From an uncultured Flavobacteriaceae bacterium (lineage in GTDB: Bacteria > Bacteroidota > Bacteroidia > Flavobacteriales > Flavobacteriaceae), in assembly GCA_947495135.1 (NCBI GenBank), contig CANLXN010000002.1, positions 186,001 to 250,000 on the forward strand: a stretch of 64,000 nucleotides of DNA. The letters are read 5' to 3'. Below, one piece after another: positions 33,199 to 42,734 of this stretch. Position 1 is the stretch's first letter; each line of letters starts with the position of its first letter. Under the pieces are notes generated by a model. That model saw only the letters and a list, made by a program, of their open reading frames with translations, did not search any database and had not been told where the DNA came from. The translations under genes and the position numbers were made by a program.

Positions 33199-34980
33199 CT
33201 ACATCCGTTCAGGAACCTCAATACCTAACATAGCGAACGCATTTTTAATTACTTCCGCTACGGCTCCAGAAAGTTGTACGCGGAAGTTTTTTTCTTCCTC
33301 CGTATCTGCGCCAAAAATCGATATATTTTGAAAGAACGAATTATACATTTTCACCAGATCGTAAGTGTAATTTGCGATCAATGCTGGACTGTAATTTGCA
33401 GCGGCAATTTGAACGGTTTCTGGAAATAATTGTAATTGCTTAAGTACTTCTTTCTCTTTATCCTGTAAAACAACTTGAGAGAAGCTTACTGCTGTATTGG
33501 TCGAATTTAAATCTGCTTTTCTAAGTATGGATTGAATACGGGCATACGTATATTGAATAAATGGCCCTGTATTTCCTTGAAAATCCACACTTTCTTCTGG
33601 GTTGAACAAAATCCTCTTTTTAGGATCTACTTTTAGAATATAATATTTCAAAGCTCCTAGACCAATGGTACGGTAGAGCTTTTCCTTTTCTTCTTCTGAA
33701 AAATCATCAATTTTCCCCAGTTCTTCCGAAATGTTCTGGGCGGTTTGAGCCATATCCGCAATTAGATCATCTGCGTCCACAACTGTACCCTCTCTACTCT
33801 TCATTTTTCCTGAAGGTAAATCTACCATTCCATAGCTAAGGTGATGTAAATTCTGCGACCAACTGAAGCCTAATTTCTTCAGAATTAAAAACAGTACTTT
33901 AAAATGATAATCTTGTTCATTTCCAACAGTATAAATCATTCCGTTGATATCTGGTTGATCTTTTACACGCTGTATTGCGGTACCAATATCTTGTGTCATG
34001 TAAACGGCGGTGCCATCACTTCTCAATACGATCTTTTCGTCCAAGCCATCTTCAGTAAGGTCACACCAAACTGAACCGTCTTCTTTTTTGAAGAATACCC
34101 CAGACTTTAAACCATCGATAATATTGTCTTTCCCTAGCAAATAGGTGTTGCTTTCGTAATAGTAGCTGTCAAAATCTACTCCAATTGTCTTGTACGTTGT
34201 ATCAAAACCTTTGTACACCCAGCCATTCATCATTTTCCACAGGTCCACAGTTTCTTTATCTCCAGCCTCCCACTTTCTAAGCATTTCTTGGGCTTCCAAT
34301 AAAATAGGGGCTTCAGCCTTCGCTTCTTCTGTTGTTTTTCCTGAGGCCTCTAAAGCGGCAATTTCCTTTTTGTATTCTTGATCAAATCGCACATAATAAT
34401 TACCAACCAATTTATCCCCTTTTAGACCACTGCTATCCGGAGTTTCATTATTCCCGTAACGTTTCCAGGCCAACATACTTTTACAAATATGAATTCCGCG
34501 ATCGTTGATAATTTGTGTTTTATACACTTTCTTCCCAGCCGCTTTCAGAATCTCTGCGACCGAATAACCAAGCAGTACATTTCGGATGTGTCCAAGGTGC
34601 AATGGCTTATTCGTGTTTGGCGAGGCATACTCTACCATCATGGCGTCGTCTGTAGTTTCTACAAGCCCATACTTGGAAAAGTTAGATACATTTCCGAAGA
34701 AATCAAGAAAATAAGCATCACTCAAGACCAGATTCAAAAAACCTTTAACCACATTAAAAGAACTCACTTCTGGCACCTCTTTCACCAGGTAGTTACCAAT
34801 TGCCTCTCCAATTTGCACCGGATTGCCCTTTACCAAACGCAACATAGGAAATACAACTACGGTGATATCTCCTTCAAAATCCTTGCGAGTAGCCTGAAAT
34901 TCGACTGTTTCCAATTGGGCATCATAGACAGATGAAACTGCCTGCTTTATATGTTGCGAAAGCGTGTTTTGAAGACTCAT
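33199..34980 (-). CDS. argS: Arginyl-tRNA synthetase
   Basis: This class I synthetase charges tRNA-Arg. The 593 residues show the N-terminal additional domain, the HIGH-type motif HLGHIRN in SPNTNKPLHLGHIRN, the KMSK-equivalent SGKMKSREGTVV, and the C-terminal anticodon-binding helical domain ending MLGIEVPERM. Length is normal. It is a stand-alone minus-strand gene, convergent with the lipoprotein at 32514 and divergent from the gene at 35140. Confidence 0.98.
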   Translation of the reverse strand: MSLQNTLSQHIKQAVSSVYDAQLETVEFQATRKDFEGDITVVVFPMLRLVKGNPVQIGEAIGNYLVKEVPEVSSFNVVKGFLNLVLSDAYFLDFFGNVSNFSKYGLVETTDDAMMVEYASPNTNKPLHLGHIRNVLLGYSVAEILKAAGKKVYKTQIINDRGIHICKSMLAWKRYGNNETPDSSGLKGDKLVGNYYVRFDQEYKKEIAALEASGKTTEEAKAEAPILLEAQEMLRKWEAGDKETVDLWKMMNGWVYKGFDTTYKTIGVDFDSYYYESNTYLLGKDNIIDGLKSGVFFKKEDGSVWCDLTEDGLDEKIVLRSDGTAVYMTQDIGTAIQRVKDQPDINGMIYTVGNEQDYHFKVLFLILKKLGFSWSQNLHHLSYGMVDLPSGKMKSREGTVVDADDLIADMAQTAQNISEELGKIDDFSEEEKEKLYRTIGLGALKYYILKVDPKKRILFNPEESVDFQGNTGPFIQYTYARIQSILRKADLNSTNTAVSFSQVVLQDKEKEVLKQLQLFPETVQIAAANYSPALIANYTYDLVKMYNSFFQNISIFGADTEEEKNFRVQLSGAVAEVIKNAFAMLGIEVPERM

Positions 34981-35086
34981 TAGCTCTTTAATTTTAATAC
35001 TTTAGGTCAATTAATTCTTTGGAGAACAAGGATGCAAAGTTAGAACTTTATTTTACACCGGCCTTATATGTTTAGTCGTATTTGCG

Positions 35087-35094
35087 TACCTTAG
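35087..35094 (+). promoter_or_regulatory. Candidate -7 box
   Basis: TACCTTAG is identical to the -7-like box of the secreted-protein gene at 29218 and lies 46 bases before ATG 35140. No -33 box was found. Confidence 0.3.
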
Positions 35095-35139
35095 AGTAGT
35101 CAATTCTGAATTTGAACATTCACCTAAATAAAACTGAAA

Positions 35140-35571
35140 ATGCTTCGAAATGTCTCCTACAACAACAAAACCATTACCAAAGAAATTGAAGAGGCAGTTG
35201 GCAAACCTTTTGGGCTCGTTGAGCGATTCAAAATGGGTGGAATAGGCTCTCCTAGGTTGGTTATAGAAGAATCTAGCATTCAGATTCAAAATCTACTTAT
35301 CCTTGATAATAAAATCAATTACGGAAATATTGAAATGCGTCCCAACGGAATAATTGTAGGATTTAGAGCCTTACTGGAATCGTATGCCCTCATTATTCCT
35401 TTTCATAAACTAACCATCTACAAAGGGAAAAGTGAACAGTATTCCATCTATCGAGACAACTACTTTGTTAAAATCCAGGCACGTTCAAAAGATAAAGCTG
35501 TTCATAAGTTTATGAGCAAGTTATTAGATGAAAAAGTGGAGAGATCTGGAACTCGTATTGAGGATCTGTAG
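35140..35571 (+). CDS. Conserved hypothetical protein
   Basis: The 143-residue cytoplasmic protein, with no signal or membrane helix, is alpha/beta, with MGGIGSPRLVIEESSIQIQN, YGNIEMRPNGIIVGFRALLES and ALIIPFHKLTIYKGKSEQYS. It ends in a basic helix (RSKDKAVHKFMSKLLDEK). I recognise it as a conserved flavobacterial hypothetical protein. The PH-like run of beta strands followed by one helix is suggestive only. It is divergent from argS. Confidence 0.7.
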   Translation: MLRNVSYNNKTITKEIEEAVGKPFGLVERFKMGGIGSPRLVIEESSIQIQNLLILDNKINYGNIEMRPNGIIVGFRALLESYALIIPFHKLTIYKGKSEQYSIYRDNYFVKIQARSKDKAVHKFMSKLLDEKVERSGTRIEDL

Positions 35572-35648
35572 TTATAAGCTACAACTACTTCTTAAGGATT
35601 CCATCTGCATTGGGTCAAGTTCGCTCCTAATTTTAAAATACAATAAGC

Positions 35649-35816
35649 TTACCTTCTACTTTTTGCTAAGAGAGCCGCTAAGGCTCCTAAGATTCCTAGA
35701 ATAATTTTGGGAAGTGCCTGTTTAGTAGTTTCAGGAACATTACTTGTATAGTCATACACGCCCCAAACAATAAGTGCCAGACCAGCGAGTGTTAAGAATA
35801 AACGGAGTATTTTCAT
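35649..35816 (-). CDS. Small two-helix membrane protein, 55 residues
   Basis: On the minus strand an ATG at 35816 opens a 55-residue frame ending at TAA 35649. It has a first membrane helix (LRLFLTLAGLALIVWGVY, about 4-21), a short polar loop (DYTSNVPETTKQ) and a second hydrophobic helix (ALPKIILGILGALAALLA) with an AKSRR tail. Low-charge helices and a positive C-terminus are typical of a real membrane microprotein. It lies between the hypothetical gene at 35140 and the divergent epimerase gene. Confidence 0.6.
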   Translation of the reverse strand: MKILRLFLTLAGLALIVWGVYDYTSNVPETTKQALPKIILGILGALAALLAKSRR

Positions 35817-35880
35817 AAGTACTTTTGAAGTCTAAAAATACAGGAATTTCTTCGTATCTTTAAAAGAAAGTACGTCTGCT

Positions 35881-37305
35881 ATGAAAATTCTTCTTACCGG
35901 TGCCAATGGCTACATAGGCATGCGGCTTTTACCCATGCTTCTTGAACGCGGGCATGAAATTATTTGCGCCGTAAGAAATGAAGCGAGGCTTTCTGTAAGT
36001 GAAGCTATCCGTAAGCAAATTGAGATTGTAGAAATTGATTTTCTTAACGATCCTACACCTGAGAAAATACCCAACGACATTGAGGCTGCTTACTATTTAA
36101 TTCATTCGATGTCCAGTTCTACTTCAGACTTTGATGAAAAGGAAGAAACCTCTGCTCGAAATTTCAACACCTATCTAGCGCATACCAATTGCAAGCAAGT
36201 TATTTATGTAGGAGGAATTGTAAACGAGCAGAACCTTTCCAAACATTTGTGGTCTCGAAAAAATGTAGGAACCATTTTGGGCTCTGGAAACGCCAAAGTA
36301 ACTATTTTAAGAGCCGCAATTATTGTAGGTTCTGGGAGTGCCTCTTTTGAAATTATTCGAGATTTGTGCGAGAAATTACCCGTTATGATCACTCCAAAGT
36401 GGGTGAAAACTAAATGCCAGCCTATCGCTATTAGAAATGTAATGGAGTATTTAATTGGAGTTCTAGGTAATGAACAATGTATGGGTGAATCTTTCGACAT
36501 TGGAGGACCAGATATACTCACCTATAAACAAATGATGCAAGCCTATGCTAAGGTTAGAAAATTACGTCTATTCATTTTAGATGTACCTTTTTTATCGCCT
36601 AAACTCTCTTCTTATTGGTTGTATTTTGTTACTTCCACCTCCTATAAATTAGCTCTAAATCTTGTAGACAGTATGCGTATTGAGGTGATCACTAAAGACA
36701 ATCGATTGCAAAAAATACTGAATATTGAGCCCATTTCATATATAGATGCCATTAGGTTGGCGTTTGAGCGAATTGAACAAAATCAAGTGATATCGAGCTG
36801 GAAAGATTCTTTTGTGAGTGGGAGATTTAGAAAAGAACTAAAACAATATGTAAAAGTGCCTGTATACGGTTGCCTAAAAGACAAGCAATCTATAAAAGTT
36901 GACGACCCCAAGAAAGTATTAGAAAACATCTGGTCCATTGGTGGAAAAAAAGGATGGTATTATGCCAATTGGCTATGGAAAATAAGAGGAGGGTTTGATA
37001 AACTCATCGGTGGAGTAGGACTTCGGAGAGGCCGCACACATGTAAACAAAATTTACGAAGGTGATGCCTTGGATTTTTGGAGAGTCATTTTAGCAGACAA
37101 GGAAGAAAAACGTTTACTACTCTTTGCTGAAATGCGCGTTCCTGGAGAAGCTTGGCTCGAGTTCGACATTGACGATAATAATGTATTGCATCAAACCGCT
37201 ACCTTTCGTCCCAAAGGCCTTTTTGGCAGGCTGTATTGGTATACTATGCTGCCATTTCATTACTTTATTTTTGGAGGAATGATACGAAGGATTGCTAATA
37301 AGTAG
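35881..37305 (+). CDS. NAD(P)-dependent epimerase/reductase-like protein with a DUF2867 domain
   Basis: The 474 residues form two parts. Residues 1-300 are an atypical short-chain dehydrogenase fold with the nucleotide motif TGANGYIG (7-14). The typical catalytic YxxxK is not evident: VIYVGGIVNEQNLSKHL takes its place. Residues about 320-474 are a DUF2867 domain (GKKGWYYANWLWKIRGG, DFWRVILADKEEKRLLLFAEMR, PFHYFIFGGMIRRIANK). Family members may act on small hydrophobic or sugar substrates, but no reaction is established. It is a stand-alone plus-strand gene divergent from the 55-residue gene. Confidence 0.85.
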   Translation: MKILLTGANGYIGMRLLPMLLERGHEIICAVRNEARLSVSEAIRKQIEIVEIDFLNDPTPEKIPNDIEAAYYLIHSMSSSTSDFDEKEETSARNFNTYLAHTNCKQVIYVGGIVNEQNLSKHLWSRKNVGTILGSGNAKVTILRAAIIVGSGSASFEIIRDLCEKLPVMITPKWVKTKCQPIAIRNVMEYLIGVLGNEQCMGESFDIGGPDILTYKQMMQAYAKVRKLRLFILDVPFLSPKLSSYWLYFVTSTSYKLALNLVDSMRIEVITKDNRLQKILNIEPISYIDAIRLAFERIEQNQVISSWKDSFVSGRFRKELKQYVKVPVYGCLKDKQSIKVDDPKKVLENIWSIGGKKGWYYANWLWKIRGGFDKLIGGVGLRRGRTHVNKIYEGDALDFWRVILADKEEKRLLLFAEMRVPGEAWLEFDIDDNNVLHQTATFRPKGLFGRLYWYTMLPFHYFIFGGMIRRIANK

Positions 37306-37379
37306 CTTCAACTCCACCCGGCCACCGAAGCTTTACTACCATTTTATGAAAAACGTCCAACAACTGAGCGAAGTTGAAG

Positions 37380-38312
37380 TTACTCCTTTGGTAAAAACAC
37401 CTCGGCCATCATACATCTTGCGCTTCCTCCGCCACAAGTTTCGATAGTAGTAAGGTCACTGCTTAAAATTTCTGAGTGTTTGTTAATTGCAGCAATTTGT
37501 TCTGGGCGCAGGCTATCGTGAGCGGCTTGACTCATTACCATATATTTTTTATCATTGGCCCCTTTTACTTGAAGCATATTACCCGCAAATTGATGCATTT
37601 GTTCTTCAGATATTTCAATGACTTCCTTTCCGCTTCTTCGGAGGTGGTTGAGGACGTTTTTCTTTTCTCGTTTGTCGTCAATGGTATCTAAACAAATAAC
37701 ACAAAACTTTTCGGCCAAAGCCATCATCACATTGGTATGATATATAGGTAATCGTTCACCGTCCGCCGTTTGATTCGCGGTAAATACAACCGGAGAATAT
37801 TCAAAATCTTCACAAAACTCAATAAAGAGATCTTCGTCTGCTCTAGGAGATAAGGCGCAATAGGCAATTTGGTTAACCCTGTCCAATAATAGGCTCCCAG
37901 TTCCCTCCAGAAAAACAGCTTCTTCTTCGGCAGAGGTATAATCCATATATCCTTCTACCAGAAAACCTTCTTCTTCCAATCTATCAATTATTTCTTCCCT
38001 TCGCTCTCGTCTTCGGTTTTCTGCGAACATTGGATAAAGACCTACTGTTCCGTTGTTGTGAAAACTCACCCAATTATTAGGGAAAATCGAATCTGGTGTA
38101 TCCATTTCTAACACGTCATCTTCAACAATTACCTTTACTCCTACTGCACGTAACTTTTCAACGAATGCGTCAAACTCGAGTTGTGCTTTTTCATTAATTT
38201 CTCCATTCTTAAAATCCAGCTGCTCCTGAAAATAATTATTTACGGCGGTCTCTTCGTTCATTCGAAAAGCCACAGGACGAATCATCAAAATAGTATCGGT
38301 AATTTGGCTCAT
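37380..38312 (-). CDS. CtlX-like arginine deiminase-fold hydrolase
   Basis: The 310-residue enzyme belongs to the guanidine-modifying (amidinotransferase/deiminase) superfamily, CtlX branch. Family features are ILMIRPVAF near the start, DSIFPNNWVSFHNNG (about 88), EGTGSLLLDR (about 134), YHTNVMMALAEKFCVICLD and the catalytic Cys in ETCGGGSARCMMAEV. CtlX acts in citrulline use in Francisella; the reaction of flavobacterial members is not proven. A second enzyme of the same fold is encoded at 40213, with three opposite-strand genes between them. Confidence 0.88.
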   Translation of the reverse strand: MSQITDTILMIRPVAFRMNEETAVNNYFQEQLDFKNGEINEKAQLEFDAFVEKLRAVGVKVIVEDDVLEMDTPDSIFPNNWVSFHNNGTVGLYPMFAENRRRERREEIIDRLEEEGFLVEGYMDYTSAEEEAVFLEGTGSLLLDRVNQIAYCALSPRADEDLFIEFCEDFEYSPVVFTANQTADGERLPIYHTNVMMALAEKFCVICLDTIDDKREKKNVLNHLRRSGKEVIEISEEQMHQFAGNMLQVKGANDKKYMVMSQAAHDSLRPEQIAAINKHSEILSSDLTTIETCGGGSARCMMAEVFLPKE

Positions 38313-38429
38313 TATAGGTGTAATTTTGAGCGTAAATTTACGAGTTTTTATAATTGAAATATGCTTAAAAATTAGGTAACTTGATGAACTACAAATAAAG
38401 CCGATTAACCTATTGATTTGAATAGTTTT

Positions 38430-39032
38430 ATGAGTAAAAATGAAAATACAAATAAAATTTATTGGTCCCAGCGATACTTAGAAGGAAAGACGGGCTGGGA
38501 TATAGGAGCCCCTTCGACACCGCATAAAGAATACATTGATCAATTGTCTAACAAGGAGATTTCCATTTTAATTCCTGGTGCGGGAAATGCTTATGAAGCA
38601 GAATATCTTCACTTAAGTGGATTTACAAACCTAACGGTTCTAGACATTTCAGAATTACCGCTGGAGCAGCTAAAAAAAAGAGTGCCATCATTTCCAGAAA
38701 CCAGTCTTATTTGTGAAGACTTTTTTGAACACACTAACACCTACGATCTCATATTGGAACAAACCTTTTTTTGTTCTTTTGAACCTACTTCGGAAAACAG
38801 ATTTCGCTATGTAGAAAAAATGGCTTCTTTGTTAAACCCGAATGGAAAACTAGTAGGATTGTGGTTCAAACATCTCCTCGAGGTGGACGGAGGCCGGCCT
38901 TTTGGCGGTAGTAAAAAAGAATACCTTAGTTACCTTTCACCTCACTTTTCCGTAGAAATCTTCGAAGATTGCTACAACTCTATCCCCCCTCGTTCTGGAA
39001 ATGAATTGTTTGGGATTTTTAAAAAAAAATAA
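38430..39032 (+). CDS. TPMT-family SAM-dependent methyltransferase
   Basis: From ATG 38430 (MSKNENTNKIYW) the product is 200 residues. A TTG 12 bases upstream is also open but less likely. TPMT-type features are WSQRYLEGKTGWDIGAPS, the SAM-binding loop ILIPGAGNAYEAEYL, and LVGLWFKHLL with the following GGRPFGGSKKEYLSYL. Family members methylate sulfur, selenium, tellurium or halide substrates; this protein could be any of these. It starts the three plus-strand genes that interrupt the pair of deiminase-fold genes. Confidence 0.9.
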   Translation: MSKNENTNKIYWSQRYLEGKTGWDIGAPSTPHKEYIDQLSNKEISILIPGAGNAYEAEYLHLSGFTNLTVLDISELPLEQLKKRVPSFPETSLICEDFFEHTNTYDLILEQTFFCSFEPTSENRFRYVEKMASLLNPNGKLVGLWFKHLLEVDGGRPFGGSKKEYLSYLSPHFSVEIFEDCYNSIPPRSGNELFGIFKKK

Positions 39033-39105
39033 ACGTTCCAAAATTTCAGAATAACCAGAAACAAAACCTAATAAAAGATATGTTCAATTTGATTAAAACT
39101 AAACC

Positions 39106-39666
39106 ATGACCGAAAAACAAAAGATGCTGGCAGGAGAAATGTACGATCCGCTAGATCCTGTATTGGTAGAAGACAGACATGCTGCAAGAATCGGGTTTCA
39201 AAAAATAAATGCATTATCAGACGAGTATAAGGACTCCCGACAGGCACTCCTAAAAGAACTCCTCAGTAATTCTGGAAACGGACTGTGGATAGAGCCACCT
39301 TTTTATTGCGACTACGGTTACAACATCACTTTAGGAGATAATGTATTTATGAATTTCAATTGCTGCATTTTGGATGTGGCTCCTGTAACCATTGGTAACA
39401 ATGTAATGATGGCACCCAATGTTCAGATCTATACCGCAACTCACCCTTTAGAGGCAATGGAGCGTAATTCAGGTAGAGAATTTGCAAAATCAATAACCAT
39501 TGGAAACGACGTTTGGATTGGTGGGAATGCTGTGATATGCCCTGGGGTAACTATAGGCAACGGAGCTGTAATTGGCGCGGGAGCGGTAGTAACCCGAGAT
39601 ATTCCAGACAATGTATTTGCAGCCGGAAATCCAGCCAAGCCAATTAAAGAAATAGACAACGGTTAA
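39106..39666 (+). CDS. Maltose/galactoside O-acetyltransferase-like hexapeptide protein
   Basis: The 186-residue enzyme has an N-terminal Mac domain (MTEKQKMLAGEMYDPLDP) and a left-handed beta helix of hexapeptide repeats (ITLGDNVFMNFNC, VTIGNNVMMAPNVQIY, ITIGNDVWIGGNAVICPGV, IGNGAVIGAGAVV). The catalytic His lies in YTATHPLE. Such enzymes transfer acetyl from acetyl-CoA to sugar hydroxyls in the cytoplasm. The natural acceptor is uncertain. It follows the methyltransferase by 73 bases. Confidence 0.93.
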   Translation: MTEKQKMLAGEMYDPLDPVLVEDRHAARIGFQKINALSDEYKDSRQALLKELLSNSGNGLWIEPPFYCDYGYNITLGDNVFMNFNCCILDVAPVTIGNNVMMAPNVQIYTATHPLEAMERNSGREFAKSITIGNDVWIGGNAVICPGVTIGNGAVIGAGAVVTRDIPDNVFAAGNPAKPIKEIDNG

Positions 39667-39757
39667 AGTCATCATTTTATAATCGACGACACCATTAAAC
39701 GCAACCCGCAACCGCATGGAGTATCTTATTAAAAAAGAAAAACTAAAAAATTAAGCT

Positions 39758-40177
39758 ATGAAATCAAAACAGATCATTTTAATGGCGGTACTCATAAGTA
39801 TCATGCTTGGTAGTTGCAAGAACGACGACGATAGTACCGATACCGCTAACGGTTTACAAGGAACATGGAACCTTAGTAATGTCAATGGCGGACTGATAGG
39901 CATAAATATTGAATACTCAAAAAATGAAGTAATTTGGACCTTCAATGAGAATATTGGCACCTTAACTGTGACCAATAACATTATGACTACCGGTCCCGAG
40001 CAAATATATTCTGGTCCCGAAACTGGAACCTATTCTTACGATATTGTCTTGGAAGATGAAAGTGAAATTATCTACATCGATGGCCAGGAACGTGGAGTTC
40101 TAACAATAGAGGCCAATACTTTTTATATTGATGCTGGTCTAGCTACCGACGGTTTTCTCTCTAAATATATTAGATAA
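39758..40177 (+). CDS. Small lipocalin-like lipoprotein
   Basis: The 139-residue protein carries a lipobox (ISIMLGSC, Cys20) followed by KNDDDSTD, a surface-export-like acidic start. The mature part is a short lipocalin-like beta-barrel sequence opening with LQGTWNLSNVNGG, then WTFNENIGTLTVTN and TGTYSYDIVLEDES. Members of this group are common orphan surface lipoproteins in flavobacteria; the ligand is unknown. The plus-strand group ends here and converges on the gene at 40213. Confidence 0.75.
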   Translation: MKSKQIILMAVLISIMLGSCKNDDDSTDTANGLQGTWNLSNVNGGLIGINIEYSKNEVIWTFNENIGTLTVTNNIMTTGPEQIYSGPETGTYSYDIVLEDESEIIYIDGQERGVLTIEANTFYIDAGLATDGFLSKYIR

Positions 40178-40212
40178 TTGAACTGTTCATGTACTTTTTA
40201 GCCTATTAAAGA

Positions 40213-41127
40213 TCAATCTCTAATGAGCGGCATGGTGGAGCAACGCAATAGACCCTCTTGCTTTGCTATCTCTGCATATGGAACCTCTTCTACTGTAAAC
40301 CCTTGCTCTCTTAACCTTGCATTGAGCCTAGTAAAGTTTCTTTCTGAAATAATCACCTTTTCAGAAATACTAAAAACATTGCTATTCATATGGTACATTT
40401 CATCTTTTGTAATATGAAAACAGTTCTCCTTTCCGAAGAAGTCAACCAACCATTGATACTCTTCTTCCTCTAAAAAACCTTCCTTATGAATAATACATTT
40501 GTCGGTTCCAATGGGTTGAAAACAACAATCCAAATGAAGAGCGTTATCGCGAGCTACAGTATTTGACTTTCGCAGATTAAAAGACTTCACCGTTTTATTG
40601 GGAAAGGTTTCTTCTAAATGTTTTACCGCGGCCATGTTTGTTCGAGCCGTAATATAGTCTGCATAATCGTCCTCTCTATATGTTCCTACAAGAATATAAT
40701 CGCCCCATGGCATAACATCTCCGCCTTCCACATGTGCTTCTTCTGGAAATTGAATTATTTTATCAGGTGAAATTTGATCGAGCACATATTTAATCGCTTC
40801 AATCTCGCCATCTCGATCTGGAAGAATATTGGCTTTTATAAAAATATCGTCGATTACAAAACCAATATCTCGGGCAAAAATCTGATTGTAATCCTGAATA
40901 ATTTCTGGACGATAAACCTTCACATCGTATTTTTTAAATACAGCTGCCACAGCCTCCATCTCCCGCACCATATCTGCCTCTATTGGATATGTACCAGCCT
41001 TTATATGACTTGCACTCTTAGGATCATACGCATCCTCTAACTTTGGAGTTGGGCCTACACTTTCAGCTGTACCTAAAACCACCGCTCTAAGGCGTGAAGT
41101 TTCATTTTTGACGTTTAATTGAATCAT
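40213..41127 (-). CDS. Dimethylarginine dimethylaminohydrolase / arginine deiminase-family enzyme
   Basis: The 304-residue enzyme has the guanidine-modifying fold. Visible active-site segments are FARDIGFVIDD (about 89), the Glu-Gly-Gly-Asp run HVEGGDVMPWGDYIL (about 149), the catalytic His in DNALHLDCCFQP and the C-terminal Cys in EGLLRCSTMPLIRD. Homologues hydrolyse arginine or methylarginines to citrulline; the exact substrate is uncertain. It lies next to gltA on the same strand, after the gltA terminator, and has a same-fold relative at 37380. Confidence 0.88.
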   Translation of the reverse strand: MIQLNVKNETSRLRAVVLGTAESVGPTPKLEDAYDPKSASHIKAGTYPIEADMVREMEAVAAVFKKYDVKVYRPEIIQDYNQIFARDIGFVIDDIFIKANILPDRDGEIEAIKYVLDQISPDKIIQFPEEAHVEGGDVMPWGDYILVGTYREDDYADYITARTNMAAVKHLEETFPNKTVKSFNLRKSNTVARDNALHLDCCFQPIGTDKCIIHKEGFLEEEEYQWLVDFFGKENCFHITKDEMYHMNSNVFSISEKVIISERNFTRLNARLREQGFTVEEVPYAEIAKQEGLLRCSTMPLIRD

Positions 41128-41259
41128 AGTCGCAAATATACTAATCTTTGTTAGTTACATTTTATTTTAATCTATCCCAGCCGTCATTATATTCGAAAGC
41201 ACAATTTTCTTAAAACGAACAAATTACAGCTCATAACAAGCTTTTGGCTTGGCTTCACA

Positions 41260-41290
41260 AAAAAAGCACCCACAAAATGGGTGCTTTTTT
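41260..41290. terminator. Intrinsic terminator of gltA
   Basis: GCACCCA (41266-41272) and TGGGTGC (41278-41284) form a 7-bp stem extended by an A-run on one side and T-run on the other. On the minus strand it lies 20 bases beyond the gltA stop. Confidence 0.93.
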
Positions 41291-41309
41291 ATATAATTAT
41301 ATTGGGCTA

Positions 41310-42596
41310 TTATCTGTTGTCAATCGATTTAAAAGGACGATGGTTTTCACCGATGTATATTTGACGAGGACGACCAATTGGCTCCTTACGCAAACGCATC
41401 TCTTTCCATTGAGCAACCCACCCCGGTAAACGTCCTAAAGCGAACATCGCTGTAAACATTTCCACAGGGATTCCCATCGCTCTATATATAATTCCCGAAT
41501 AAAAATCTACATTTGGATATAGTTTTCTATCCACGAAATAAGGGTCACTTAAGGCTTCTTTTTCCAAACCTTTTGCAATCTCTAATATTGGATCTTCTAC
41601 GCCCAAATCGTTCAAGACCTCATCGGCAGCTACCTTAATAATCTTAGCACGTGGATCAAAGTTTTTATAAACTCTATGTCCAAAGCCCATTAATCTAAAA
41701 GGATCATTTTTATCTTTTGCCTTGGCCATATACTTCTTAGTATCTCCACCATCTGCCTTAATTGCTTCAAGCATTTCAATTACAGCTTGGTTGGCACCTC
41801 CATGTAGCGGCCCCCAAAGAGCACTCATTCCAGCCGAAAGAGAAGCAAAAAGTCCAGCATGAGAAGAACCAACTATTCTCACAGTAGAAGTAGAGCAGTT
41901 TTGCTCGTGATCTGCATGCAGAATTAGTAATTTATCCAACGCATTCACCATCACCTTATTTGAATTATACTCCCCACTAGGCTTCTTAAACATCATCTTA
42001 AGGAAATTGTCAACATAACCTAAATTATCATCTCCGTAGTCTAATGGCAAGCCAGCATTTTTTCGATATGCCCATGCACAAAGCACGGGAAACTTAGCCA
42101 TAATTCTAACAATGGCGTTATACATTTCCTCTTCGCTATCTACATTCACCGAAGTAGGATTAAAAGCAATCAAAGCACTGGTCAATGACGCCAAAACTCC
42201 CATTGGATGGGCCGATTTAGGAAAACCATCTAGAATTTTCTTTACGTCTTCATCAACATGTGATTGATTTTTAATATCACTATCAAACTTCGCAAGTTGC
42301 TCTGTTGTAGGTAATTCACCAAAAATCAATAAATAGGCAACTTCCAAGAAATCTGCCTTCTCCGCGAGTTCCTCTATAGAATATCCTCTGTAACGAAGCA
42401 CTCCTTTTTCACCATCTAAAAATGTGATCGCACTTTCGCAAGAACCTGTATTTTTATAACCTGGATCGATCGTTATAACACCATCGGTTGCTGCACGAAG
42501 TGTTTTGATATTGATAGCAACCTCGTTTTCAGTTCCTTCTATAACTGGAAACTCGTATTTTTTTCCATCTATTTCTAGAGTAGCATTCTTTGACAT
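41310..42596 (-). CDS. gltA: Citrate synthase
   Basis: GltA condenses acetyl-CoA and oxaloacetate to citrate in the first step of the TCA cycle. The 428-residue protein is the large hexameric (type II) form, with an N-terminal region containing VITIDPGYKNTGSCES. Conserved active-site segments are DHEQNCSTSTVRIVGSS, GPLHGGANQAV and FGHRVYKNFDPRAK. It is closed by the terminator at 41260 and preceded by the GH9 gene, 138 bases upstream on the same strand. Confidence 0.98.
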   Translation of the reverse strand: MSKNATLEIDGKKYEFPVIEGTENEVAINIKTLRAATDGVITIDPGYKNTGSCESAITFLDGEKGVLRYRGYSIEELAEKADFLEVAYLLIFGELPTTEQLAKFDSDIKNQSHVDEDVKKILDGFPKSAHPMGVLASLTSALIAFNPTSVNVDSEEEMYNAIVRIMAKFPVLCAWAYRKNAGLPLDYGDDNLGYVDNFLKMMFKKPSGEYNSNKVMVNALDKLLILHADHEQNCSTSTVRIVGSSHAGLFASLSAGMSALWGPLHGGANQAVIEMLEAIKADGGDTKKYMAKAKDKNDPFRLMGFGHRVYKNFDPRAKIIKVAADEVLNDLGVEDPILEIAKGLEKEALSDPYFVDRKLYPNVDFYSGIIYRAMGIPVEMFTAMFALGRLPGWVAQWKEMRLRKEPIGRPRQIYIGENHRPFKSIDNR

Positions 42597-42734
42597 ATAG
42601 CTTTTTTATTTTTATATTTTTTACAAATTATATCCTCTTTTTAGGCGGCAGGCATAATGATGCTAATTTACGAAAATTTGGTCGATTTCTTTAACAATTC
42701 CCTTCCCTTCTTACACTAAAAGGAACAAATTTTA

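Noticed and set aside
34489-34935. 148-residue plus-strand open frame opposite argS
   Set aside because: It lies wholly inside the clear argS coding region and has no recognisable features.
35572-35648. Possible small RNA or tRNA in the gap after the hypothetical protein
   Set aside because: No paired arms fitting a tRNA and no clear promoter or terminator were found.
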